This document shows, in pieces, positions 42,104 to 54,570 of a DNA stretch of 64,000 nt. Each line of letters begins with the position of its first letter. Positions within the stretch are counted from its first letter, which is position 1. The notes under the pieces were generated by a model. That model saw only the letters and a list, made by a program, of their open reading frames with translations, was not told the DNA's origin and did not search any database. The stretch comes from Ctena decussata. Taxonomy: Eukaryota > Mollusca > Bivalvia > Lucinida > Lucinidae. Position numbers and translations under genes: made by a program. The stretch is taken from the NCBI GenBank assembly GCA_963989385.1, contig OZ022501.1, positions 97,138,979-97,202,978 on the forward strand, written 5' to 3'.

Positions 42104-45100
42104 TTGCCAGACTTCCTACATGAAAGCAGTGCCTTTGGTAGAAACACAGGGCCAGCAGTGACAAGCTGCTGTCAGATGGTAAATATTTTTAAGCCACATT
42201 GATTCATGTTATATTTCCACTCATCTAATACTGAGATCAGCATATAGATGCATTCACACAAACTGATCAGTCGCTCATTGTTTATTGATTTTAGATGTCA
42301 TATGACATATTTCCTTCATTATAGCTTCTATCATTGAAATTCCTATAGACTTGGGCAATATTAAACTGAAAATTGTTCGTGCACAAATGTATGTTCCCAG
42401 GGATGGTTTTTATTTATAAAGCTTCTTCTGGCAAGTGTTAATGCTCTGACTTCGGTCATAAGAGAGGCGCCATGGTCAAGTGCTTAAAGACTCTTGGTTG
42501 TGGTGCGGAAAGTCGCCGGGACGTTGTAAGATCGCGCCTGGGTTTCGCCATCCGATGACTGGAAAACTCTCTGTCAGCCCAGCAGTAAATGGGTATCTGC
42601 TTCAAATCAGGGAAGGATAAGGCAGTGAAAGGAGAGGGATGGGCTCTGCCTTTCATATGCCATGCCCAAGACACAGTGGGCCTCTAACTCCCACTGCCCC
42701 TACGGCTATTAGGCTATGGGAAACCTTTACCTTGGTCATATTTGTACCTAAAGTTGAAGTTGCTTGCAAATCATTCTAATTATTGAGTTCTTACGGTTAT
42801 ATGACATCTTTTAGGGAAACAATGACAACAGTATATCCGAGGACACCTTCTATCGGTGGCTGCAGAAAGAACCACAAACAGTTGTGTGGCTACCTACGTT
42901 CCATAGGGTGGCAACCACAGAGTCAGGTAATAGTAATATTGTTAAATGCATCACTATTTCCAGCTCTTCTCATGGCACTGCATATAAATTCATGCCCATA
43001 TGAGTTTGAATTACTTTTCTGATGCTAAGGTACTTAATGGATGGACAAAATAATGAGCAATGTAGAAACTGACATGCTTTAATAGCTACTTGTATTGTCA
43101 CAGACTAATTTTTTTTTAAAAAAAATCCAGTTAATCCATGACACTTTCATTTCTAATCTGCTACTTTCTCAAGAATGGATATGCAAAACATTTAAAGCTA
43201 GGTTAGATTTTTGTTTTGCTTCATTAGCTACATCTTAGAAACATATCAAAAAGTAAATGGGATCAGAAAAGATTCAGTTCAGCTTGCATATTCACATTAA
43301 CTTACCAGTCTTTGGCTTTCACTGGATAGATTCCTCAAGAACCATTGTTTATTTAAGCCTCTGATCAGATTGTGCAGACTTGCAAGTTTATCAGAGCGTC
43401 ATTTACAGATAGACATGCTATAATATTTCCTTTCCTTTATGATTTGGCTCATATCATATTTTCGTTTCTATTTTACAGTGAAACATGATGTCCGTTGTGG
43501 GGTGTGTAAGGCTACACCTATTGTTGGATTCAGGTAAGTGATAATGTTTAATAACATGGTGTTGAGTTTGGCTGTGTAATAAGAGCTGTTCCAAAATTAA
43601 GCATGCAGTAGAATAGGTAGGCTGTCATACTTCAATTTCATGCATCTCGGGTCTAAGCTGAGTATTTCCGACTTAAATAGGAAGCATTTTGTTTTGTCAA
43701 GAGTTGTGGGTGTTAACAAAATGCACCTCACACTTCCATGGACAGGATTAGTCCTGGAACTGCTCAAAACAATGAAACAGGGAGAAGAACTCTATAAACA
43801 CCCAGCTTTCGTTCGAATCCCAAGATTGTATTGTATATTATATATATGTATGTATGTTACAATTTAAAAACGAATAAAATATGTTCAAACCAAAACAATG
43901 AAAAAACTGATAATGATTTCAGACTAAAGTTGAAAATATTTCATTACCTAGTTTATTTGCCTTTGAAACATGGGTTTGATTACATGAACTGGAAACTTGC
44001 CATTAGACTGGACAACTCCTAATAATTGGTGCACATTTTATCATATATTGACCAAATGGATGATCCATATTTTGTCATACAAATAGAATATAAAGATGAA
44101 GATGAAACTTAAACATTCTAGACTGAGTTATTCTCCGACCTTTGCATATATAAGATAGGCCCTCAGCTCATATAAGAAACTTCTATCTTACACCTGGCAA
44201 CATCTTTCTTATATTAGCAACCAGACTTTTTCAATTTTTGACTAATATTTTAATTTTAAATGAACAAAATGGACACGCAAGCATGTCGGATGACGTTTGA
44301 TAGCTGATCATAGGTTTGTGACATCCCTCAATTTTAATGACGTCACTAAAACCGGTTATAAAACGTCGTTATCAAACTTGACGCGCGTGACGTGAGGGGC
44401 TAAGTTGCATTTTGTTTTTGCCCTATGGAAGATAAAATAGTCCACATATCATGTTTTCCGTCTATTTTTAAAGTGCACACTGGGCTGCTCAAAATTTACT
44501 TCAGATCACTGGTTAAAAAGTTAAAATTTTCCTGTTTTTAAGCCTAATCCGACTTGAGGTTTAAAATCCGCTAACAGTAGGAGAAACATAATTCATCATG
44601 AGCCAGTCCATGCAGGATAGGGAAATCTCACCCTGGGGGTCGGAATTTCAACCAGGGACGAGGCTTTCCGAGTCCCTGGTTGAAATTCCGACCCCCAGGG
44701 TGAGATTTCCCTATCCTACATGGACACTCATGATGAATTATTATATTTCTTATGGCTGCATGTACATGCTGTCAGTGTAAAAATGATCAGATAGTATGCT
44801 GCTAAGAAAGAAACTTGGTTAATTGCGGATTTGTAGATCTTATTCTAGGTTCATATCAAATAAATTCTAGGGACTTTCTAATTGAGTAATGATGCTTTTC
44901 ATGTTTTACAGATACAAGTGTTTGAAGTGTTTCAATTTTGATATTTGTCAGAGATGTTTCTTCAGAGGAAAAACAAGAAAGAAACATAAACTGAAACATC
45001 CTATCCAGGAGTACTGTATGAATGTAAGAATGCTATCCATTTACCATTAAGAAAGTGAGAGATTATGCTTAAAGAAAAATGAACAAGCCAGCAGTTACAA

Positions 45101-48100
45101 ATTATGAATGTCATTATCTGCCTGTTCATCTTTGCAGTCAGATAAAAGTTATTGCTACTTTTGTAGAGTCTGTGTCTACTTACACATTAATTTAATTAGT
45201 TTGTATTTTCAAGATGAATGTGTTTGTCAGGATAGCAGCTAACACAGTGTTTCAAGGGGCTAAATGTTGACACAGTAAATAATGTCATTGTTTATGTAAT
45301 TGAGTGACTCCATGCCTGTTAAATGGGAAATCTAAAGATTTGGTATCTCGTAATATGATTGTGAAATGAATTTTAGATCTGGTTTTCTTTTGCAGACGAC
45401 AACCAAAGATAATACTGCAGCCTTTGTGAAGACTCTAAAGAATAATCTAAAGAGAAATCTTAGTGGTAGATCAAAGCCTAAATATCTACCAGTAGAGGCA
45501 GATAACCAGCAACCAAGTTTGAATAGGTTTGTATGGAATTTTTCAGTCAGTTAGTACAAATGTTTGCAATTTTCGCAGTGAACTTAAATGCTCAAACTTA
45601 CATATCTGCAAACACGATGTTTTATGGAAAATACGCAAGACAAAATAGCAAGCACACAAACTTAAAATACTGGTGAATATGTCCAAAAGTTTAACAATAA
45701 CATTTTTTTTTGTCATAGCCAAAAGCGTATGTGCAAATTCAATGAATAGTAGATGAAATATCAGTTTTCAATTTTTTCTATAAAATCAAACTAAGATTGT
45801 TACGTTTTCAGATTTAGGAGCATGTGTCATGTGTTTCTCTCGCCAGCCTTTATATACAGTTCACTCTTGTAATCTCAAACTGATATTTCAGAGTATAGGC
45901 CAGGCAAACTGGCGATTTTTTCCCTAAACCCAAAACAAATTGCAACAAAAGCTTTTTTTACATTTTTGATGAGGACTAACTTTCACATATGACATATTAA
46001 AAGTAGGATAAAATCGGATAATGCAAAATATATTTTTTCTGCATTTTTACATGTGCCTTTTTTGCGTCTTAAATAAACCAATTATTTGTAATGTTTTATA
46101 TGACATATTATTATTGCTGTGAGTTTTATTTCTAATAACCTATTCTGCCTCTGCCAGCATTAAATCTAGAAGCTTAAGATTTAATTTGACACAGTTTGTT
46201 GTTGAATGTAAAGCCATCTAGGTCTTAAAATGGTATAAATTACCCCACCCACTTTATTCTGCCTTAAAATCTGAAGTGAATTTTTGAAGGTCAGTGAACT
46301 GAACTGCAAGAAGAAATATGCCATACCGATGACTTAGCTTAGAAAAAACATGCTTCAATTTAGAATACTGATCTCTGAAGGCATGAGAAGCCCGAAACAA
46401 AGGCACAAAGTACAGAATACTGCATGCACAATAACACAAACAGTGCAACATACTTATGAATAGTCTTTGGAAATCTCCTAAGCAGGATTTATGAAGGGGA
46501 CCACTAAACATTGCTACGTACTAAATATGTAAGGTCTGAGCCTCATGGTTTCAGGGAAGATGTTTTTTAAAGATTTTTTCCCCGTTATAAGTCTGTGGGA
46601 GCTAATGACCCCTGGGGCGTGGCCAATTTGGACCCAAGGCATGGTTGGCAGGATTTATGTATGTGACAACTAACCATTGCTAAATACTAAATATGTAAGC
46701 TCCGGGTCTTATGGTATCAGAGAAGAAGAGTTTTGAAGGTTCTTTAGCGATATAGCTCTATATAAACAAATGACCCCCTGGGGTGGGGCCAGTTTGGACC
46801 CCAGGGGCTTGGTTGGCAGGAGTATTGGGACACTAAACATTGTTACTAAGTAAATATATAAGCTCTGGGTCTCATGGTTTCAGAGAAGAAATTTTTTCAA
46901 GTTTTTCCCATTATAAGTCTATGGAAGCCAATGCTTGATCCCTGGAGGGGAGGGGGGTGCAATTTGGAATTTGGATCCCAGGGGCATGGTTGGCAGGATT
47001 TATGTACGTGACCACTAACCATTGCTAACCATTGCTACATACTAAATAATATGTAAGCTCTGGGCCTCATGGTTTCAGAGAAAAGATTTTTGAAGGTTCT
47101 CAGCTATATAGCCCTATATAACAAATGAACCCTGGGGTGGGACCAGTTTGGACCACATGGGCATGGTTGACAGGATTTATGCAGGGGACCACTAAACATT
47201 GCTACATACTAAATGATTAAGGTCTGGGCCTCAGGGTTTCAGTGAAGATTTTTTTAAGTTTTTCACTTCATAAGACTATGGGAGGTAATGCCCTTGGGGC
47301 GTTGCCAATTTGGACCCTGGGGGAATGATTGGCGAGATTTATGTAGGTGACCCCTAACTATTGCTACATACTAAATATGTAAGCTCTGCGCCTCATGGTT
47401 TCAGAGAGGAAAATTTTGAAGGTTATTTAGCTATATAGCCCTATATAAACGATACTCCCCCCCCCCCCCCCCCCCCCCCCCCCCATGGGATGGGGCCAGT
47501 TTGGACCCCAGAGGCATAGTTGGCAGGATTTATGTAGGGGACCACTAAACACTGATACATGCTAAATATATCAGCTCTGGGCCTCATGGTTTCAAAAAAG
47601 AAGATTTTTTAAGTTTTTCTCGTCATAACTCTGTGGGAGCTAATGACCCCTGGGGGTGGCAAATTTGGATCCCAGAGGCATGGTTGACAGGATTTATGTA
47701 TGTGACCACTAACCATTGCAACATACTAAATATGTAAGCTCTGGACCTCGTGGTTTCATAGTGGAAAATTTTTTAAGGTTCTTTAGCTATATAGCCCTAT
47801 ATAAAGCAGTGGGCCCCTAGGGTGGGGCCATTTTGGACCCCAGGGGATGGATTGGCAGGAGTGATGTGGGGACCACAAAACATTGCTAAATACTAAATAT
47901 ATAAGCTCTGGGCATCATGGTTTCAAAGAAAAAGATTTTAAAGTTTTTCCCATTATAGTCTATGGGAGCTTTATGTTGCCATGGCAACCAGAGTTCCAAT
48001 CTGATCTGCCCTTTAACCTTATGCAGTCAGTCCCAACCCCAACAATGCTACACATAAAATTTGATCAAGATTGAGCAGATGGTTGAGGAGGTATGTTTTA

Positions 48101-51100
48101 AAGTGTGGAAGACGACGACTGACAACGGACCAAGGCTATACAATAAGCTCACCTTGACAGATGAGATAAACCCTTAAAGAACATCCCATATTTTAACATA
48201 ATATGGGTGTTTTAATATAACCTATATCACCCAAAAGGTGGGCATGGACACGGATGCAGACGCGGAGGCCGACACCGGGGTGACAACAATAGCTCTTCCT
48301 GAAGGTTGTTCAGGCGAGCTAAAACAATTTCTTTCCAGAGGAGTGGGCGGGGTGGGGAGGTTGGTTGTTAGGCGGAAAGGATGTAGAGCCAGAGGTACTG
48401 TGTTCGATACCCGGTCCAGCTACTTACTTCCGTTTCTCCTTCCGCTGATTCAAGAAGGACAGTTGTCAGTTACTGGCGAAAGTATGTGCACTTAGTACTG
48501 CTTAACCGCATAGGAGGTCTAAGCCGGCCTAAGAATATTGTCGTAAGGTTAACTCACCGTCCCGACATGACCATGGTCGTTACTATGGAGTGAAGCAACA
48601 AAACAACACTCTCAGATGTCCCATCATTTGATAAATAGGAGTTACATCAAGGTGTTTTCTTCTATTGTTCTGTCACAGTCTTCATTTAAAAACACTGATT
48701 CTGTTTACTATTTTCATTACCATCCCTATTGTCCGTCTGAATAGGGGTTATGCAAAGCAAAATTTGCACTGGTGGGTGGGGTAAACCAATAGCAATATAC
48801 TATATAATCGACCGGTTATGCATAATCAGCAAATTTAATGGTAGACAAAAGCTAAACAACAGTATATCACTGCTTTATCAATGAATTCTATGGATTTAAC
48901 TTGTCTAGAAATGATGTTTAGAAGTGGCTTTCCGACCAAAAGTAGCTGTGCAGTGGTTTAAAACCTTCAAAAACAAGACATATGAATAAAATCAAAATTC
49001 GCATTCTCCGATTTTGTCCTACTTTTAGTATGTTAAAAATGTAGGTCTTAGGAGCTTATAACTGCAAAGAAACCTTTTGTTGCAATTTGTTTTAGGTTCT
49101 CCCACAATTTGACTGGACTAGTACCCTCTTATATCAAAGAACATAATTTGGACACATCCTATTTATCTTTACGTTTTGACTTCATTTATCTCAAACTACT
49201 GGTATCTCAAAGTAAATTTTCTGGTATCAGAAGTTTGAGATGAACTTCAGCTTTGAGATATCAAGAGTTGATTGTAAATGCATTTTAATTAAGAATCTTG
49301 TAGAATTTTAGCAATGACCACTGGCTTCTTCACACGATGAACGCTGAAAAATCAAATTTTTATTCTTATATTTGCACTATTTTTTTAGACCCTTCCTGTG
49401 CTGTTTTCATGGTAATTTAATTTAGATTATACAAAATATTTGTTGAAGAAAAGATAGTACAACATATTTGGCCAAAACGATAAACAGCGGTTGCCATAAC
49501 ATGGCATCAGTCGAACGTTATGTGGACCAATCAAGATGTTTGTTTACCTCAGACGTCGCTTGACGACAACCTCACATGACCAACTGTCGTTCATCGGTGT
49601 ATGAAGCCAGTTGCTCTAAAAGGTTTGCCTATGGGAAGTCAGTGGCAAGTGTAAATATTTGACTATGATACTATTCAGGCCTTCTCATTTGGAGTTAGCT
49701 GAAGCTGACATTCACTCAGAAATCTCAGAAACAGCCAGAAAGATAGCTGATCTTGAATCAAACTTTGACGAGAATGAAGAAGTGATCACTCCTTCCCACC
49801 TAGATAGAATGCATGACCTGGTGATACCCTACGATCAGAATGACAAGGTAATATTAGATGTTAGCAATCAACAAATAAACGACGTGATCTAGAGTGTAAC
49901 TTTTATGGAAAGACTAAAGAGAATATGTTGGGGATATTCAGCATTCATTAGATGTACTTAGACCGAAGATTATTTTAATGACCCGGTATTTCAAAATTTA
50001 GTCTCTATTAATAAATGCTTTTGTTTGACTGAGGGTTATGGCAAAGTTGAGGGGTGTTGATAGGGTTTGCCAACTGTGCAGTCATTTTTCATGAAAAAAT
50101 GAAAATAAAATCTGCGAGATAAAGAAAGGATAAATGTAGGTACTATAAGTAATAAGTTCTGGCAGTAAAAATAAAAATGAAATTTAACAGGTAGTGAGAG
50201 GTGTAAGCTAATAGAAAGAGAAGCGTTCAAGTGCTTGAGCAGTTTAAGCAGTGCAGAGAAAACTGTACAAGAGACATGTATGAACATCAAAAGTGAACAC
50301 AAAACTGAGCATACTGAAAGTGTTTGGTCAGGGTCTTCATCTGTTTGTTGCAATTCATTCCATTGGGTTTAATGACTCAAAAGTGATCTTCAAAAGCTCT
50401 CATTAGACTGGGTCTTCTTTTTTTTTTTTCATTATAGTGTTTCTCCATGTAGAGTATAAGACTTTGTTTGTTATTGTAGGAAGAGAGTGAGGGATTAAGA
50501 AAACAAAGAGAAGAATTTTATGCCATCATAAAGCAGCTTGAAGAGGAAAACAGGTATGTTTCATCAGATTTTCATGCACAGTTTCTATTTGGAAAATAAA
50601 GTCTGTATTTTCTCTAATTTTTATTTCACCCAGATTTCATTCGAACAGACTTCTGAATTACAATTTTAAAGTTTTAGAGATTGCAGAGCTGCTCTCCATA
50701 TCCTGCTTAAACATACATTTCTCATCCTGGGATGCGTTATCATAGTCTATATTAATTAAAAAAAAAAAGTACAAACATTGCTTTTTGTAGGATGTAGAAT
50801 ATCAATGTTTAGGGTTTCTGTATCAAGGAAAAAATATTTGTATTGGCTTAATTAGAGAGCAACTGTCATTTGTATGGTATCAGAATGGTCTTCATCTTCT
50901 GTCTGAACAGTATTGATTGCATAAAGCAGAGCCTGAATGAGATGAGGTTTTGATGATAATCCTCATAAAAATGCATGTTGTGACCCCACCCCTGCACCTC
51001 CCCTCTCCTTACAGATACCCATATACCTTAACTTGTGTCACAGCATCTTTCAAAAATTTATTAATGCTTTTTGTAGAGCCTTATATGAGCAACTTGCCAT

Positions 51101-53142
51101 TATGAAGGAAGCAGAAGACCTAGAGAGTAGCCTTCCATTGTCGTCTGCTAGTGATGATTTGGAGGGAAAATCTCCTTATGTAAGTCTTTTGTAATGTGGT
51201 AAAGTATTTTGGCTATCAACCTGATCAGACTGCTTATCAGGGTGACTCATATCAGCTTACTTGCTACATCTCTAAGTCAGTGGGATTCTGTATGAGAAAC
51301 ATAAGATTCTATGTTAGGAAAAAGCCTGTGTTGATGAAAATTATCAAGCATGTAAATGATATAAAAGATCTTTGAGTTCATTTAACTGCATTTTCTGAAA
51401 GGGGTCATATAACATGTGCAAATGACAAACATCAGATCAGCCTGCACATCTAAAATCTTATCACAGCATTCTGTTTTAAGCACTAATCTGGGTCCAGATG
51501 AGTCTGTTTATTGAAAATCAAAAACTCTGTTCAGACTGCAGATAAACTGTTATGAACCTTTGATGTTCACATGTGGTGTAATCTAAGACTTAGATCAAAT
51601 CATAAATAGGCCATGGATACTATGACAGCTTTCATTTTTTGTGTGTGTGTGTGTGATTTTTTCTGGTATTACATTGACTTTTCAGGGGAGGAAATTTTGT
51701 TAAATTTTCATTTTCTTTTGCAGGAGAGGCAGCATATATCTGGTAAACCGACCTCGCCAAATTATATGTATCCTCCAACATATGATCAGGCTCACAGATA
51801 TTTACCAAAGATAGAAGTCTCAGACTTTAATGATTCATCATCACCGATGCCCTCTCCAGTGTCTGATCTAGTGCCAAGGGGATTACATCTTGGAGATTCT
51901 GTTGACAATCTCGACACAAATATTTCACGATTCAGTCTTCCGTCCCCAAGTAAAACCCATGATTTTGGAGAAGAGGAGGCAGAATTGGCAGCCATTGTTG
52001 ACAGAATGGGTAACAGATTTCCTGGGGATTTATCATATGGTATGTTTTAGTTTCCTGCTAAGTTTGCTTTCCTCTCACATGAAAGGCTTCCATGGCTTAA
52101 AATAAAGTAATAAGAGGCTGTTTCTTAGATACAGTAGAACTTCAGTGGCTCAAACACTGATGGTTTGTTTACCTTGCCTGGCTAGAACCTGTTCTTGGGT
52201 CCCCACGAGTCAGTTTATATAGAAACTAACCCTGGATGGCTGGAACTACCTTTGGCTGGAACTAATTTTCTTGTTCCCAAGCCTGATCGAGTAATAGAAG
52301 ATCTACTGTAGTTATAACAAGTGGATCTGTCCAAGTTCAAACAAAAGAAATACCATTTCCAGAAATCAGTAGGTTAATGCTAAAGTTGTCTGAGTACTTA
52401 GAGTTTTTAAGAATACACCAAATCGTATAAATATTCTTTCAGGGGAAGCAACTCTGCCATTTTTTCATGCTCTTTCTTTTAAGAGTAGACTTCTATCAGA
52501 AGCATTTCATCACTCACAGAAGCAAACAGTAAGCCACAATTCTAATGCACTTGCAAATATAACGCGACGTCTGATTGGATAACATCAAAAATTTGCGACA
52601 GTATATTATACGATTTACTGTTGCAAACCTGACGTCATTATAAAAGGTCGCTTCTCATTGACTGACGTTTGGTTTTACGCTGCTCAAAGCGCTTGCAATG
52701 GGTGCAAAGAAGTATACTTTGAAAGGTGAAAATGTGAAAAAGTGCATTAGAATGGGGATTACTGTATTGAAAATTGCCATTTGGGAGGTAAATCGTTGGT
52801 TTTATGGTCCCAAATTCCGTTTTATGGCGACACCCCAAATCGTCGGTTTTATGTTCGCCAATTCCGTTTTACGGCGACGCTGGTGCGTCGCCTAAAACGG
52901 AATTTGCGACCATAAAACCGACAATTTACCTCCCCAAATGACAATTTTGAATACAGTTATCCCCTAAATTATGAAAATAGCAGAAAACTGTAGTGGTATA
53001 ACCATTCACCTTAAATTTGTGACTTTCTGTTGCAGTCCATCACAGTTCAAGATATTCTGATGATGACAATGAAATGCTAGAAGCAGCTAATTCAGTAGGA
53101 AGAGCTATGTCAGAGTTTGTCAGTAGGGCTGTAAAGCCTTGA
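42104..53142 (+). CDS. DYTN-like: Dystrophin-superfamily ZZ-domain protein, most like dystrotelin (3' ten exons, 417 residues)
   Basis: Exons: 42104-42178, 42815-42926, 43479-43533, 44912-45023, 45396-45526, 49679-49847, 50480-50553, 51077-51179, 51724-52039 and 53036-53142 (stop at 53140). All are GT-AG and phases join throughout. Exons 1-2 give the second EF-hand-like region ([25 protein letters not shown]). Exons 3-4 give the ZZ zinc finger (CGVC, CLKC, CQRC, then HKLKH). Exons 6-8 carry a coiled coil ([35 protein letters not shown]). Exon 9 is Ser/Pro-rich. Dystrophin-family ZZ regions bind dystroglycan and the coiled coil binds dystrobrevin. [12 protein letters not shown] and [13 protein letters not shown] resemble dystrotelin more than dystrophin, and the C-terminus is short and diverged. 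Dystrophin itself is the alternative. The 5' exons are not found. Confidence 0.85.
42467..42735 (+). mobile_element. tRNA-derived SINE in dystrotelin-like intron
   Basis: The head GCGCCATGGTCAAGTGCTTA resembles a leucine/serine-type tRNA A-box region, and a decayed B box (CCTGGGTTTCG) lies about 65 bp on. The body reads GGGCTCTGCCTTTCATATGC and CACAGTGGGCCTCTAACTCC to GGGAAACCTTTACCTTG. It differs from the TCAA-tailed SINE at 60221. Confidence 0.6.
42927..44588. other. Dystrotelin-like introns 2 and 3
   Basis: Apart from the exon at 43479-43533, this holds unassigned AT-rich sequence. Two 60-75 codon frames (43640-44022) have no supporting motif. Confidence 0.5.
44589..44740. mobile_element. 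152-bp fold-back MITE in intron 3
   Basis: Nearly perfect arms of about 70 bp: TAATTCATCATGAG at the left and CTCATGATGAATTA at the right, meeting at GGACGAGGCTTTCCGAGTCC. No coding function despite an open frame through the hairpin. Confidence 0.75.
46536..47990. repeat. Tandem array, 160-190 bp units, about nine copies
   Basis: The recurring phrases GGCAGGATTTATGTA (about 46647, 46815, 46992, 47168, 47331, 47521, 47684 and 47851) and ACTAAATATGTAAGCTCTGG define the period. Alternate units differ (AGCTATATAGCCCTATATAA versus CCATTATAAGTCTATGGGAG), suggesting a two-unit higher-order repeat. It contains a run of 28 C at 47457-47484. Confidence 0.7.
48236..48329 (-). repeat. Inverted fragment of a pearl-like 5' end
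   Basis: The complement begins AGCTCGCCTGAACAACCTTC and runs through AAGAGCTATTGTTGTCACCC into a GTCC/GCGTC-type microsatellite, matching the left end of the element at 39415. Confidence 0.6.
48386..48590 (+). mobile_element. TCAA-type tRNA-SINE, diverged copy
   Basis: A B-box-like GTGTTCGATACCCGG, then the body phrases CTCCTTCCGCTGATTCAAGA and ACCGTCCCGACATGACCATG shared with 60221-60499 and 61295-61563. The tRNA head is weak and the TCAA tail is lost. Confidence 0.6.
52132..52308. mobile_element. MITE with CAGTAGAACTTC ends (copy 2), TA duplication
   Basis: CAGTAGAACTTCAGTGG at the left, GATCTACTG at the right, with TA outside both (52130-52131, 52309-52310). Same family as 15170-15329. 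It lies in the last dystrotelin-like intron. Confidence 0.7.
52537..52968. mobile_element. Double fold-back element (family Q, copy 2)
   Basis: AATTCTAATGCACTTGC opens the left fold-back, which closes at GTGCATTAGAATGGGGA (about 52742). The second closes at ACAGTTATCCCC (about 52955). The Q interior contains a duplicated TCGGTTTTATGGTC/TTCGCC stretch in this copy. It lies in the last intron. Confidence 0.65.
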
Positions 53143-53208
53143 GAAAACACTGTGGATCAAAAGCTGTGAAAATTTTAACTTTGGTTCCTATGGCATCCTT
53201 TGCTGAAC

Positions 53209-53214
53209 AATAAA
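53209..53214 (+). terminator. Candidate polyadenylation signal of the dystrotelin-like gene
   Basis: AATAAA 67 bp after the stop codon. It fits a short 3' UTR; the cleavage site is not determinable from sequence. Confidence 0.5.
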
Positions 53215-54355
53215 TAATGAATTTACAATTGTAGTTAATGTAATATGGTTTTATTGTCTGGCCCATGACTACCAGAGGTGAGACATAGGATTGTTTTTGT
53301 GCAGTAATCTTTGTCAAGTTTTCTAGTTTGGCTCTGTAAGTAGAATATACACTGCTTTGCAAAGTTTCATGACAGGTGGGATACTGTGTTTGGCAGAATT
53401 CTTGTGCGTTTTGCCAGTGTTGGCAAGAAGTTGTATTTGTGAATTTAAATTTTTCAAGAAGTTGTGAAGGCTATAGCTAGTATAAAGATTTAATGTGTAT
53501 CTAAGATATTTGATAGCCCCTCTACAGTTTGCTGGTCCTAAATTGCAAAAGGAAACAAGCCTTGCATACAGTGCATTCTCTGACGATAAGTGTCTTTTAT
53601 CCAGAGTTTTATAGATGAGTATTTAATGATGCTTCTGAGATAACTTCTATTTGTATGAATGGATACTCTCTCAGGGGAAACTACTCCTCCAGGTTCATTT
53701 TTGTCTCCCTTATTAATGAGGTCAACTCTTGAAGGAGGAGCAAATTCTGTGCTTGAAGAGTAGACACCCTTTTTGAAAATATTTTTTCATCCAGGGAAAC
53801 AAACAGGAAGTCAAAAAAATGTATCTCTTTGAAAAACTATGGCAGTGTACCCATACATCTTATTCTTCAATAAAAATATATGCTGCAGCTTCTCAGATCT
53901 GTTTTGGATTTGGAGGGGCCATAGCCTATGTTTTTATGGAGGTACAATATACCAAACTAATATTAAAGTGTATGGTTACACCATGTTTTCTACCATTCTG
54001 TCATAGAGAGACAACTTTTGTGACTTCCTATATGGGTATGTGTCTCTGGACAACAAAACACTTCTAATGGGGTCTGCTTGTAAAGGAAAAAATGCTCATG
54101 GAAGAGCAAATATCCTCCATAAGAAGAGAAGTAAAATATATAAATGGCAGAGTTGCTTCCCTTGAAAGCGAACCCATTCACTTTAAATCTCCACTTATTG
54201 GAGATGTTCACCGGTGAAACTGTGTTCAAGTAGAATCAAAATGTGTTCAGTTAGCTTATTGGTGCTGTTCTTCTGTGGTTGTAAAAGAGGATTTAGGTTG
54301 TTAATTGGGAGCTGCTTAGTCCTTAGTGTTTCTTTTGTCTCATATAGCTTATGGA
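53215..54355. other. Downstream intergenic sequence with family S repeats
   Basis: Family S phrases occur at about 53655-53800 and 53970-54200 (GTCTCCCTTATTAATGAGG, TTGCTTCCCTTGAAAG, CCATTCACTTTAAATC). No gene was recognised. Confidence 0.5.
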
Positions 54356-54570
54356 CAGAGCTCCAGATAAAGTGGACTTTTAAAGATAATGCTGAGAAAA
54401 TTTTTCTTATTTCTCAACAAAAACATAGGTTGTGACCCCTCATTAGAATTGTCTTGCCAAGATGGTAGAATCGTCTCACAGAGATGGTTCTAGTGGGGGA
54501 TCACTACATATGTTTTTATGGAGAAATATGGAAAATTATCCCTAAAGTATTCTTGTTAGCCTTTCCTATC
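54356..54570. mobile_element. Family-P palindromic MITE (copy 4, diverged)
   Basis: ACAGAGCTCCAGATAAAG at the left and TATCTGGGGCACTG at the right. The centre holds two partial copies of the AGAATTGTCTTGC/AGAATCGTCTCAC segment. Confidence 0.55.

Larger units (their letters stand above)
45895..49128. mobile_element. Large element with long terminal inverted repeats and a tandem core
   Basis: The phrase AAACAAATTGCAACAAAAG (about 45924) and TTAAAAGTAGGATAAAATCGG (about 46000, split by a base) recur complemented at about 49015-49095 (CTTTTGTTGCAATTTGTTTT, CCGATTTTGTCCTACTTTTA). This gives inverted arms of roughly 120 bp. GTA flanks both outer borders. Inside are the tandem array 46536-47990, a pearl-type 5' end and a SINE. 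No transposase was found. Confidence 0.5.
45855..49274. mobile_element. Family-R pogo-like MITE interrupted by a roughly 3.2-kb inverted-repeat element
   Basis: The left R end is ACAGTTCACTCTTGTAATCT (about 45856). The right R part resumes at about 49129 and ends GATATCAAGAGTTGATTGTA (49274). The interior from about 45895 to 49128 is a separate element. Confidence 0.5.

Noticed and set aside
43640..44022. Frames of 60-75 codons in the dystrotelin-like intron as extra exons
   Set aside because: They do not join the exon phases, and the exon chain 43533 to 44912 is continuous without them within the ZZ finger.
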